In this document: piece after piece, positions 26,022-33,733 of the stretch
How the letters are laid out: the number at the start of each line of letters is the position of its first letter
Position numbering within the stretch: the stretch's first letter is position 1
Source: VFJL01 sp043752345
Lineage (GTDB): Bacteria; Pseudomonadota; Gammaproteobacteria; Burkholderiales; Nitrosomonadaceae
Length of the DNA stretch: 36,117 nucleotides
NCBI GenBank assembly: GCA_043752345.1
Contig: JAYUYT010000021.1
Span: forward strand, 1 to 36,117
Reading direction: 5' to 3'
Position numbers and translations under genes: made by a program
The notes under the pieces: model-generated
Told to the model about the DNA's origin: nothing
What the model saw: only the letters and a program-made list of their open reading frames with translations
The model's database searches: none

Positions 26022-26205
26022 TATTTTTTTCTCCTGCCCGCTTGGGGGTGATTTGGTCCCGGCCGCTCCCGCAGAACTGCAGCTGAGAACGGCTACCAAG
26101 CATAGCACTCCTGCCAGACGAATGAAACGAACCCAACCATCGCGTTGCGCGCAGCATTCGCAGTAAAATTCAGCGTTCAATTGTACGTGCGCCCGACACG
26201 CAAGT

Positions 26206-26706
26206 TCAGGATACCGTGATGGACTTGGCCGGTTTGTTCCCAATCTTGGGCAGGCGCACGGTCAATACCCCGTTCTTGTAACTCGCTTCCGCCTTATCCG
26301 TGTCGACGTTGAGCGGCAGCGGAATGCTGCGCTGGAATGCCCCGTACGCACGCTCCATCAAGTGATAACTGCTGTCGTACGTTTCACGCGCAAAGCGCTT
26401 TTCGCCGGAGAGATGGAGCATGTTGCCGTCGAGCGTGATGCGGCAGTCTTCCTTCTCCATGCCGGGCACTTCCACTCTCACCACCACTTCTTTCTCAGTT
26501 TCTTCTACCTCTCCCGCCAGCAGACTCCAGCGCGGGAACGAAGCCAGCGCAGGAGTCTGCGTCTGTTCCTCCTTGCTGTGGGTGAAATGGGTGAGCGCGT
26601 CGTTGCTGCGGCTCAGCAACTCGCGCCAGCCTTCCGACAGATGCTCCCAAGCACGGCCGATCTCGCGGCTGATATTTTTTCCTGCCTCCTTCAACGAGTC
26701 CAGCAT
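26206..26706 (-). CDS. Hsp20/alpha-crystallin chaperone (with N-terminal extension)
   Basis: A small heat-shock protein of 166 residues. The first 60 residues form an amphipathic helical region (LKEAGKNISREIGRAWEHL). The alpha-crystallin domain covers about 65-155 (VVVRVEVPGMEKEDCRITL, LHLSGEKR, SIPLPLNVD and the end strand GVLTVRLPKI). GAAGGAG precedes the ATG. No clear sigma-32 promoter was found in the 60 bases upstream. It is a second Hsp20, different from the one at 27884-28315. Confidence 0.92.
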   Translation of the reverse strand: MLDSLKEAGKNISREIGRAWEHLSEGWRELLSRSNDALTHFTHSKEEQTQTPALASFPRWSLLAGEVEETEKEVVVRVEVPGMEKEDCRITLDGNMLHLSGEKRFARETYDSSYHLMERAYGAFQRSIPLPLNVDTDKAEASYKNGVLTVRLPKIGNKPAKSITVS

Positions 26707-26803
26707 GATTTGATCTCCTTCAGTAATTGCAACAAGAAATTGGTTCCCATATCATCATAGGCTAAATTTGAACTTAGTCCCGTCACCACGCGAGGAGAAA
26801 GAA

Positions 26804-27565
26804 ATGCGCAACCCGCCAAGGCCGGAACCGCAACCATCCGAGGTTTCAGGGAGAGGTCATCTACCGAATGCGCCTGCGCTGGTGGCTGAACTGGGCGGCA
26901 GTTACGCGACCGGACTCGGCATCAATCTTGGCACGTTGGATGCCGCTGAAATCTACAAGTGGTTTATCGCTGCCATACTCTACGGCGCGCGTATTCCGGA
27001 AACCATCGCCAGTCGTACCTGGCACGAGTTCGAAACAAGCGGCGTGCTGACGCCGCAGCGCATGCTCAATGCTGGCTGGGATGGGCTGGTCGCCATGCTC
27101 GACCGGGGTCGCTATGTGCGCTACGACTACAAGACCGCCACCAAGCTGCTCGAAATCAACCGTACCCTACTCGACCGCTATGGCGGCAACCTCAATACCC
27201 TGCATGCCGCCGCAGCCGACCCGGTTGATCTGGAACAGCGCATCATGACTCTGGGCAAAGGCATCGGCAAGGTAACGGCGGGGATTTTCCTGCGCGAGCT
27301 GCGCGGCAGATGGCAGAAAGCAGTGCCGCCGTTGTCGCCGCTGGCCTTCATGGCAGCCTGCACCCTTGGCTTTATCCCAAACAGGATCGGCGATGACCAC
27401 GACCTGGCTCTTGCCTGGCTACAGCGCCTGTGGAGCGAGCAAGGCATGACGGCGGCAAGCTTCCCCGATTTTGAGGCGGCGCTGGTGCGGCAGGGGTTGC
27501 GGTTGCGGCGGCGCACCGCCCGCAGTTTCATGCGATCCGGCGCAGCCGGTCTCGCTCCGGCATGA
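26804..27565 (+). CDS. Hypothetical protein with helix-hairpin-helix motif
   Basis: A 253-residue protein, start chosen at the ATG at 26804 because GGAG lies 6 bases before it; an upstream ATG at 26768 is less likely. The part WFIAAILYGARIPETIASRTW and the later MTLGKGIGKVTAGIFLREL look like the HhH-GPD fold of base-excision DNA glycosylases, with the hairpin at about residues 150-167. The catalytic Asp/Lys that follow the hairpin in EndoIII-type enzymes are not seen, nor an Fe-S Cys cluster. I do not recognise a named family. It converges with the small membrane protein gene, 21 bases apart. Confidence 0.8.
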   Translation: MRNPPRPEPQPSEVSGRGHLPNAPALVAELGGSYATGLGINLGTLDAAEIYKWFIAAILYGARIPETIASRTWHEFETSGVLTPQRMLNAGWDGLVAMLDRGRYVRYDYKTATKLLEINRTLLDRYGGNLNTLHAAAADPVDLEQRIMTLGKGIGKVTAGIFLRELRGRWQKAVPPLSPLAFMAACTLGFIPNRIGDDHDLALAWLQRLWSEQGMTAASFPDFEAALVRQGLRLRRRTARSFMRSGAAGLAPA

Positions 27566-27586
27566 GCGCATCACTGGGAATTTCTG

Positions 27587-27751
27587 TTACTTGCGATGGC
27601 CGAGCACTACGCCGGCTATTTCCACGCCCAGCCCAAGGACAAGAAGGACTGCGCCTATCCAGGCATTTTCCGGCGCCAGAAAAATCAGCACTCCGCCCAA
27701 CACGAGCAGCGAGATGGACAGGATACGTTTGCTGCGCGGATTCTTGATCAT
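27587..27751 (-). CDS. Two-TM small membrane protein
   Basis: A 54-residue protein with a basic start (MIKNPRSKR) and two hydrophobic helices, LSISLLVLGGVLIFLA and WIGAVLLVLGLGVEIAG, ending in LGHRK. The upstream in-frame ATG at 27802 gives a poor N-terminus, so 27751 is chosen. Function unknown; similar tiny proteins are common in betaproteobacteria. Confidence 0.65.
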   Translation of the reverse strand: MIKNPRSKRILSISLLVLGGVLIFLAPENAWIGAVLLVLGLGVEIAGVVLGHRK

Positions 27752-27840
27752 GGCAACTCGAAGAACGAAGCATCTTTGACAACTATAGACCTGCATCCGC
27801 AAAAAGTCAGCAAATTAGCAATCGCCACAGCGTAACAACT

Positions 27841-27858
27841 ACCCCGGTTGACCGGGGT
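27841..27858 (-). terminator. Hairpin after the hsp20 gene
   Basis: ACCCCGG-TTGA-CCGGGGT is a perfect 7-bp stem with a 4-base loop, 25 bases after the hsp20 stop on the minus strand. Only a weak T-rich stretch (TAGTTGTT) follows, so it is at best an imperfect intrinsic terminator. Confidence 0.45.
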
Positions 27859-27883
27859 AACCAGGCAAATATCCCGGCAGCAA

Positions 27884-28315
27884 CTAGTCGATGACGAGTT
27901 TTCTGGCGGAAGAAGCGGCTTTCTTGGGCAGCGTCAGTTCCAGGATTCCGTCGCCATATTTGGCGCGGGATGCACCTTCGTCAATTTCACTGCCGAGGGA
28001 AAAGCTGCGAAAGGCTTTACCGTAATAGCGCTCGGCACGCAGCACTTTTTCTCCTTCCTTTACTTCCTTCTCCTGCCGGGTTTCTGCACTGATCGATACC
28101 TGGTTGCCTTCGATGGAAACGTGGATATCTTCCTTCTTCACGCCGGGAATTTCAGCATGCACCGTGTATACCTTGTCGTCTTCCCTGACATCCATCTTGA
28201 TCAGGACTTCCTGCTTGCCTTCCATTTTCACTGGGCGGAAAAATCCCCGAAATACGTCGTCAAACGGGTCCAGACTGGAAACCTGGAATGGGTCGAAACG
28301 AGTCACGTTAGCCAT
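27884..28315 (-). CDS. Hsp20/alpha-crystallin chaperone
   Basis: A 143-residue small heat-shock protein that holds unfolding proteins in soluble complexes. The start is MANVTRFDPFQVSSLDPFDD, typical of class A Hsp20; the alpha-crystallin domain spans about 38-135 with YTVHAEIPGVKKEDIHVSI, SISAETRQE and the closing GILELTLPKK. AAGGAG stands just before the ATG. A sigma-32-type promoter lies about 57 bases upstream of the start. It is divergent from the Memo gene. Confidence 0.94.
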   Translation of the reverse strand: MANVTRFDPFQVSSLDPFDDVFRGFFRPVKMEGKQEVLIKMDVREDDKVYTVHAEIPGVKKEDIHVSIEGNQVSISAETRQEKEVKEGEKVLRAERYYGKAFRSFSLGSEIDEGASRAKYGDGILELTLPKKAASSARKLVID

Positions 28316-28345
28316 GTTTTTCTCCTTGGGTTAATTGGTTTGTTG

Positions 28346-28360
28346 GGCGGATGATCCGCC
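28346..28360. other. Hairpin in hsp20 5' leader
   Basis: GGCGGA-TGA-TCCGCC forms a perfect 6-bp stem between the heat-shock promoter and the hsp20 ribosome-binding site. It may stabilise the leader. It does not cover the Shine-Dalgarno sequence, so a ROSE-type thermometer is not supported. Confidence 0.5.
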
Positions 28361-28371
28361 GACAGAAAGGA

Positions 28372-28399
28372 ATATGGTGATAGGCTGCAAGATTTCAAG
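28372..28399 (-). promoter_or_regulatory. Sigma-32-type heat-shock promoter of hsp20
   Basis: On the minus strand CTTGAAA (28399-28393) and CACCATAT (28379-28372) are 13 bases apart, against the consensus CTTGAAA-N13-17-CCCCATnT: the -35 is perfect and the -10 differs at one base. The gene start follows about 57 bases later. Confidence 0.7.
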
Positions 28400-28528
28400 T
28401 CGATGCGGTTCTCCGCACTAACAACATTCCGGGTTTGATGACCGACACCCATCACAATAATTTTCAACTGCCCTTGATTCTGTCCCGGTAATCCACATAT
28501 CCACACCATCTCTTACAGAGAAACCGCT

Positions 28529-29332
28529 ATGTCCATTACTCGCACACCTGCCGTCGCCGGCATGTTCTACCCTGCCGATGCGCAGCAGCTTGCCCACGAG
28601 GTGCAGCAGTCGCTGGCCGCAGCGCATCCGCATCATGCCCTGATCCCCAAGGCTCTGATCGTGCCGCACGCCGGCTACATCTATTCAGGAGCTATCGCTG
28701 CCACCGCTTATGCCACTCTGCGTCCTATTGCTGCGCGCATCCGGCGCGTGGTGCTGCTCGGCCCCGCCCATCGGGTTGCGATACGCGGCTTGGCGTTGCC
28801 GGAAGCAGATGCCTTCGACACGCCACTCGGACGGGTGATGCTGGACATGGCAGCAGTACGCACCATCGTCCATTTGCCGCAAATCAGCATCAGCGCACAG
28901 GCGCATGCACTGGAGCATTCACTGGAAGTGCAATTGCCATTCCTGCAAAGCATCCTGCCGGATTTCACCCTGCTGCCATTGGCTGTCGGCATGGCCTCAG
29001 CCGAAGAAGTCGCCGAAGTACTGGATACACTGTGGGGCGGCGAGGAAACGTTGATTGTCATCAGTTCCGATCTCTCGCACTATTTGCCTTACGCCACCGC
29101 ACAACGTGTGGATGGCGAGACCGTGCAATCCATCCTGGATCTGCACCAGCCGATAGCGCATGAACGCGCCTGCGGTGGCACGCCCATCAGCGGCCTGATT
29201 ATCGCCGGGCAGAAACACCAACTCACACCGCACTTGCTCGATTTGCGCAACTCCGGCGATACCGCTGGTACGCGCGACCGGGTGGTGGGTTATGCCGCAT
29301 TCGCTTTCACCGAGGAAGAGCATGGCAACTGA
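28529..29332 (+). CDS. amrB: AmmeMemoRadiSam system protein B (Memo)
   Basis: A Memo-family protein (dioxygenase-LigB-like fold) of 267 residues. The metal-site residues of the human homologue can be matched: H47 in VPHAGYIYSG, H81 in GPAHRVAI and C215 in RACGGTPI; HSLEVQLPFLQ and SSDLSHYLPY are further family motifs. In bacteria it is coded next to an AMMECR1 protein and a radical SAM enzyme, as here; the joint reaction is not established. It opens a plus-strand operon, and the next gene starts within its last codons. Confidence 0.94.
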   Translation: MSITRTPAVAGMFYPADAQQLAHEVQQSLAAAHPHHALIPKALIVPHAGYIYSGAIAATAYATLRPIAARIRRVVLLGPAHRVAIRGLALPEADAFDTPLGRVMLDMAAVRTIVHLPQISISAQAHALEHSLEVQLPFLQSILPDFTLLPLAVGMASAEEVAEVLDTLWGGEETLIVISSDLSHYLPYATAQRVDGETVQSILDLHQPIAHERACGGTPISGLIIAGQKHQLTPHLLDLRNSGDTAGTRDRVVGYAAFAFTEEEHGN

Positions 29333-29897
29333 TCAGGGAAAAACATTGCTGTCGATAGCACGTGCCGCGATTGCACGCGTCTTGCACGCGCCGCACCCAA
29401 CGGTGGACGAAACCGCAACGTGGCTGGCTGAACCCGGTGCGAGTTTCATCACCCTCAATCAATACGGCGAATTGCGCGGCTGCATTGGTACGCTACAAGC
29501 GCACCGGCCATTGCTTGCCGATGTCAAAAGCAATGCCGTGTCTGCCGCACTGCACGATCCGCGTTTCCTGCCGCTCACGCTGAAAGAATTTGTCACGGTG
29601 CAAGTGGAAGTCTCGCTGCTCACCGCACCGCAGCCGCTGGCTTTTACCGATGAAACGGACGTGCTGGCGCAATTGCGCCCCGGTATTGACGGAGTTGTAT
29701 TCGAATACGGCCGCCATCGCAGCACTTTTCTGCCGCAGGTATGGGAGAGCCTCGCGCAACCACATCTGTTTCTTGCTATGCTGAAACGCAAGGCCGGACT
29801 GCCCGATGACTTCTGGGCAGAAGACGTGAAGCTGTCGTGCTATACCGTGAGCAAATGGCGCGAAGCTGACTTAGACGAGGAATCCTGCAATGGATGA
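29322..29897 (+). CDS. amrA: AmmeMemoRadiSam system protein A (AMMECR1 family)
   Basis: An AMMECR1-domain protein of 191 residues. The signature is LRGCIGTLQAHRPL with the conserved Cys; DPRFLPLTLKE and the later FLPQVWESLAQP are also typical. The start at 29322 has GAGGA about 5 bases before and overlaps the end of the Memo gene by 11 bases; an in-frame ATG at 29292 lies too far inside that gene. It overlaps the radical SAM gene by 8 bases. Enzymatic role unknown. Confidence 0.93.
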   Translation: MATDQGKTLLSIARAAIARVLHAPHPTVDETATWLAEPGASFITLNQYGELRGCIGTLQAHRPLLADVKSNAVSAALHDPRFLPLTLKEFVTVQVEVSLLTAPQPLAFTDETDVLAQLRPGIDGVVFEYGRHRSTFLPQVWESLAQPHLFLAMLKRKAGLPDDFWAEDVKLSCYTVSKWREADLDEESCNG

Positions 29898-30987
29898 ACC
29901 GATCAGCATTGCCGAACAGCATCCCGCCAGATACTGGCATCGGCTGGACGACGGCCGCATCCAGTGCGGCCTGTGTCCGCGCGACTGCAAGCTGCATGAA
30001 GGACAGCGCGGCGCATGCTTCGTGCGCGGACGGGTCGGCGATGCGATGGTGCTCACCACTTACGGACGGTCTTCCGGATTCTGCGTCGATCCGATCGAGA
30101 AAAAACCGCTCAACCATTTCTATCCCGGCAGCAGCATCCTGTCGTTCGGCACGGCAGGCTGCAACCTCGCCTGCAAATTTTGCCAGAACTGGGACATTTC
30201 CAAATCGCGCAGCTTCGACAAACTCGCCGACCAGGCCAGTCCGGAAGCTATCGCGCGCAGTGCTGCGGAACTGGGCTGCAAGAGCGTCGCTTTCACCTAC
30301 AACGACCCAGTGATCTTCGCCGAATATGCGATGGACGTAGCCGATGCCTGTCACGCGCGCGACATCAAGGCAGTGGCAGTCACGGCAGGCTATATCCACG
30401 AGCAGCCGCGGCGCGATTTGTTCGCCAAAATGGATGCCGCCAATGTTGATCTCAAGGCGTTCACCGACGAATTCTATGTCAAGCAGACCGGCTCTCACCT
30501 GCAACCGGTGCTGGATACGCTGAAATATCTGCGCCAGGAAACGGAGGTCTGGGTGGAGATCACCACGCTGCTGATTCCCGGCCTCAATGATTCAGCAGAT
30601 GAGATAACCAGAATGAGCGCATGGATCGCCAGGGAACTCGGCGTGGACGTGCCGCTGCACTTTTCTGCCTTCCATCCCGACTACAAGATGACCAACATTC
30701 CCGCCACCCCGGCAGAAACGCTGATACAGGCGCGGCAGATCGCGCAAGCGGCAGGGTTGCGGTATGTCTATACTGGCAATGTGCATAACCGCGAGGGGGA
30801 TACCACCTACTGCCCCTCGTGCAACAGTGCCCTGATCGTGCGCGACTGGTATGAAATCGAACAATACCGCCTCACGCCCGACGGCCATTGTCCGGACTGC
30901 AATACCCACATCGCCGGACATTTTGACAAATTTGCGGGGCAGTTTGGCAGGCGGCGGATTCCTGTAGTGATGAGAGGCACAGCATGA
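29890..30987 (+). CDS. amrS: AmmeMemoRadiSam system radical SAM enzyme
   Basis: A radical SAM enzyme of 365 residues, related to pyruvate formate-lyase activating enzymes. The [4Fe-4S]-SAM site is C91, C95, C98 in CNLACKFCQNWD. Additional Cys groups are CGLCPRDC near residue 26 with C43, and a C-terminal ribbon with CPSC and CPDC, both usual for this family. ENEAAAL-like diiron motifs are absent. It is coupled to AMMECR1 and to the following hydrolase (ATGA overlap). Substrate not known. Confidence 0.94.
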   Translation: MDEPISIAEQHPARYWHRLDDGRIQCGLCPRDCKLHEGQRGACFVRGRVGDAMVLTTYGRSSGFCVDPIEKKPLNHFYPGSSILSFGTAGCNLACKFCQNWDISKSRSFDKLADQASPEAIARSAAELGCKSVAFTYNDPVIFAEYAMDVADACHARDIKAVAVTAGYIHEQPRRDLFAKMDAANVDLKAFTDEFYVKQTGSHLQPVLDTLKYLRQETEVWVEITTLLIPGLNDSADEITRMSAWIARELGVDVPLHFSAFHPDYKMTNIPATPAETLIQARQIAQAAGLRYVYTGNVHNREGDTTYCPSCNSALIVRDWYEIEQYRLTPDGHCPDCNTHIAGHFDKFAGQFGRRRIPVVMRGTA

Positions 30988-31610
30988 GCAGCGTACATAT
31001 TCCAGCAGGGCCGATCGAACTCGACGGCGAACTGGTGTTGCCGCCATCCGCAACCGGGGTTGTACTGTTTGCGCACGGCAGCGGCAGCAGCCGCTTCAGT
31101 CCGCGCAACACTTTCGTTGCCGAAGTGCTGCAACAACACGGCATCGGCACCCTGCTGTTCGACCTGCTGACACGCGCAGAGGATCAGGATTACGCCACGC
31201 GCTTTGATATTGACCTGCTGACGCACCGCCTGCTGGCCGCCACTGCCTGGCTGCAGGCCAACCCGCAGACGCAAACCTTGCATGTCGGTTATTTTGGTGC
31301 CAGCACCGGCGCAGCAGCGGCGTTGCAGGCGGCGGCAGCAATGGGCAACAAGATCGCCGCCGTGGTCTCGCGCGGCGGCCGCCCCGACCTGGCCGGAGAG
31401 ACCGCCTTGAGCCAGGTGACTGCGCCTACCCTGCTCATCGTTGGCAGCGCGGACTACGGCGTGATTGAGCTGAACCAGCAAACCTATGCGCTGCTGCACT
31501 GCGAAAAGAAACTGACCCTGATCGCCGGCGCGACCCATTTGTTCGAGGAACCCGGCACGCTGGAACAGGCCGCACGCAGCGCAGCCAACTGGTTTGAAAA
31601 ATACCTGTAA
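30984..31610 (+). CDS. Alpha/beta hydrolase (dienelactone hydrolase-like)
   Basis: A soluble alpha/beta hydrolase of 208 residues. The nucleophile elbow is FGASTGAAAAL, with Ser in GASTG; the oxyanion segment is FAHGSGSSRFSPRN, and the Asp/His end is GSADYGVIEL and GATHLFEEPG. It overlaps the radical SAM gene by 4 bases (ATGA), so it belongs to the AmmeMemoRadiSam operon. Such hydrolases are often paired with phosphoribosyltransferases; here one lies in the window, but far away at 21854-22507. It converges on the RNA methyltransferase with 3 bases between stops. Confidence 0.88.
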   Translation: MSSVHIPAGPIELDGELVLPPSATGVVLFAHGSGSSRFSPRNTFVAEVLQQHGIGTLLFDLLTRAEDQDYATRFDIDLLTHRLLAATAWLQANPQTQTLHVGYFGASTGAAAALQAAAAMGNKIAAVVSRGGRPDLAGETALSQVTAPTLLIVGSADYGVIELNQQTYALLHCEKKLTLIAGATHLFEEPGTLEQAARSAANWFEKYL

Positions 31611-31613
31611 CTA

Positions 31614-32414
31614 TTACACCGCACTCGTATTCTGCCGCACCCGTTCGAAAAAACATACTGCCGCCGCTGCCGCCGCATTCAAGGATTCCGTGCCGCCCGG
31701 CATGGGAATGCTGACTTGCTCGCTAGCCGCCTGCAGCACCGCCTCTGACAGACCCGCCCCCTCGTTACCGAACACGAATGCCACTGGCCCGCTCAAATGG
31801 GTTCGATAAAGGCTGGTTTTTGCCTGCAGCGTAGTGGCAATCACCTTGCCGCTGAATCCTCGCGCTACTTTTGCCAGATCGGATTGCTCGTGGATGTGCA
31901 ACCGGAAATGCGCTCCCATCGCGGCGCGCAGCGTCTTGGGCGACCAGGCATCGGCGCAGCCGGTGGACAGATAGACGTCGCTTGCACCGGCAGCGGCGGC
32001 AGAGCGCAGGATCGAGCCAAGATTACCGGGGTCCTGGATAGCTTCGAGCAGCACGCTGAAACTCTCGCCCTGATATACGGGGATGGCATCATGCGCGGGG
32101 ATGGCTATCAACGCGATGATGCCGCTGGGGGTTTTGACCGGGGAGACTTCGCGGAACAAGGCGTCGCTCAGTACCACCACCGGCACCGCCTGCTCCGTCC
32201 CCAGTTGCGCCAACAAGTGTTTTATTTCTACATTGTCGCTCACCGATTCGCCGACGATCAGGCTTTGCGGCAACCCCAGCGCAGCGCGATAGGCGGTGAT
32301 CAGATGCACGCCATCCAGCAGCGTCAAACCGCTGGTTCTGCGCTGCGCAGCCGATTCCGTCAGCTTGACGAGCTGCTTGAACAAAGGATTTTCACGAGAG
32401 CTAATGGATTTCAC
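31614..32414 (-). CDS. TrmH/SpoU-family RNA methyltransferase
   Basis: A 2'-O-ribose RNA methyltransferase of the SPOUT class, 266 residues. The N-terminal substrate-binding part (NPLFKQLVKLTESAAQR) is followed by the knotted catalytic domain: motif 1 DPGNLGSILRSAAAAG, motif 2 FVFGNEGAGLS and motif 3 IPMPGGTESLNAAAAAA. It resembles RlmB/TrmH-like enzymes acting on 23S rRNA, but the exact target is not clear from sequence. It is a separate gene from the three-gene operon at 32513-35697. Confidence 0.92.
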   Translation of the reverse strand: MKSISSRENPLFKQLVKLTESAAQRRTSGLTLLDGVHLITAYRAALGLPQSLIVGESVSDNVEIKHLLAQLGTEQAVPVVVLSDALFREVSPVKTPSGIIALIAIPAHDAIPVYQGESFSVLLEAIQDPGNLGSILRSAAAAGASDVYLSTGCADAWSPKTLRAAMGAHFRLHIHEQSDLAKVARGFSGKVIATTLQAKTSLYRTHLSGPVAFVFGNEGAGLSEAVLQAASEQVSIPMPGGTESLNAAAAAAVCFFERVRQNTSAV

Positions 32415-32512
32415 GGGTCACCCGGCCAGACCGATTCTTTCAGGACATCCGCTGTTATACGCAGGGCGCATCATCTTGTCCATGCAGCGTCACTGATGAA
32501 ATGGAATTGGAA

Positions 32513-33733
32513 TCACATGAAATTGCGCGTATGCAAAGCCGCCAGGTGAAGTGCAGCTTCCTTGTCAAAGCCGAGCCTCTCCAGCCGCACCTGCCTGCCT
32601 GCGGCCATATCCGCAATCAACTGCTGCACCCGGATATAGCCCACAGCAATCGCCTGCGGGGTGAATTCGCCGGCCGCAATCAGGATCAAGGCATCGAACA
32701 CTTCTTCGTTGAGTCCGGCAGTATTCGCCAAGGCGTCATTGCGCGACTGCACCGCGTTGGCCAGCCGCGTGCGGAACTGCGGCTCCTGCTGTAATCGCCA
32801 CAACAGATGCGACATGCCGAAAGCCACATGGCGCGCTTCATCCCGCGCCGTCAGGCGGGCGATCTGCTGTGTCACCGGATCGGGCGCATGCAGGTGGAGA
32901 AAATTGAGCAGGCTGACGAAAGTGCCTTCGCCCAGCACTGACAGCAGAAAACCGGCAACGGAAAAATCGGGCTCATCCAGCAGGGTTTTGAGCGAAGCCT
33001 GGCCACCGGCAGTGGACAGCGCCGGCTCCCGCCCTTTCAGCCGCAGCCGGCGGGTAAAGACCTCGATATGGCGCGCCTCATCTGCCACCTGGATCGCAAG
33101 CAATGACTGTATTTCGCGGAAATGCGGATGCACCTGGCCGAGAAAGCGCGCCGGCACGATCAAAGCGGCGGCCTCGTTTTCGATCAGGTAAGTCATCAAC
33201 TGCGCCACTGCATCTTCCACCGCAGCGGGAAGCTCGAACGGTTCATTCCAGTCTATTGCCGTATCTGGATTCCATTGCGCCGCCACTGCCTGCGCATACA
33301 GCGTAGCGGCGGTATCCGCCCAGATCTCGTTTTTGCGGTCGAGCCGGAAATGAATATCCGGCGCACCCGCTTCCACCGTCGCCCCCCTTGCCGCCAGTCC
33401 CCAGCACGACAAGGCTCGATCCGCAACCGCACCGGTCAGCGCCGCATCGCTATGTCCGGCATGCGCGGCATCATGCCAGCGGCTGCTGTCAGCAGCGCCC
33501 CGCATCACTGTGGCAATCGCACGTCCGTCCTGCTGCTGCATGCTCATGCCGTGGCCTTGCACGCGGCACCATGCTGCCAACTGCGTTTCCCAGCCAGGAC
33601 TGCTGCCAACCACGCGCAGTTCGCCACCGGGTGGAATTGCATCCAGGCCATGCTTGATCAGCAAATGGGCGCCGGCATCCAGCCCCAGATTTTCAATATC
33701 TATAATCGGTGACAAGTATGTTGCCTGCTGCAT
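32513..33733 (-). CDS. TusA-like domain fused to ferritin-like diiron domain
   Basis: A 406-residue fusion (numbering here counts from an alternative start at 33751, six codons up). Residues about 10-75 look like a TusA fold (IIDIENLGLDAGAHLLI, PPGGELRVVGSSPGWETQLA) but the CPxP Cys of sulfurtransferases is replaced by DAGA. Residues about 140-400 form a ferritin-like four-helix bundle with diiron ligands E191 or E193 (IENEAAAL), E225/H228 (DEARHIE), E275 (LGEGTF) and E305/H308 (DEARHVAFG). It overlaps the PhnD-like gene by 41 bases and is last in a three-gene operon. Likely an oxygen-using diiron enzyme; substrate unknown. Confidence 0.82.
   Translation of the reverse strand: MQQATYLSPIIDIENLGLDAGAHLLIKHGLDAIPPGGELRVVGSSPGWETQLAAWCRVQGHGMSMQQQDGRAIATVMRGAADSSRWHDAAHAGHSDAALTGAVADRALSCWGLAARGATVEAGAPDIHFRLDRKNEIWADTAATLYAQAVAAQWNPDTAIDWNEPFELPAAVEDAVAQLMTYLIENEAAALIVPARFLGQVHPHFREIQSLLAIQVADEARHIEVFTRRLRLKGREPALSTAGGQASLKTLLDEPDFSVAGFLLSVLGEGTFVSLLNFLHLHAPDPVTQQIARLTARDEARHVAFGMSHLLWRLQQEPQFRTRLANAVQSRNDALANTAGLNEEVFDALILIAAGEFTPQAIAVGYIRVQQLIADMAAGRQVRLERLGFDKEAALHLAALHTRNFM

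Noticed and set aside
28316..28372. ROSE-type or fourU RNA thermometer in the hsp20 leader
   Set aside because: The only clear hairpin does not cover the Shine-Dalgarno sequence, and the stretch that could pair with it overlaps the promoter -10 and would not be transcribed.
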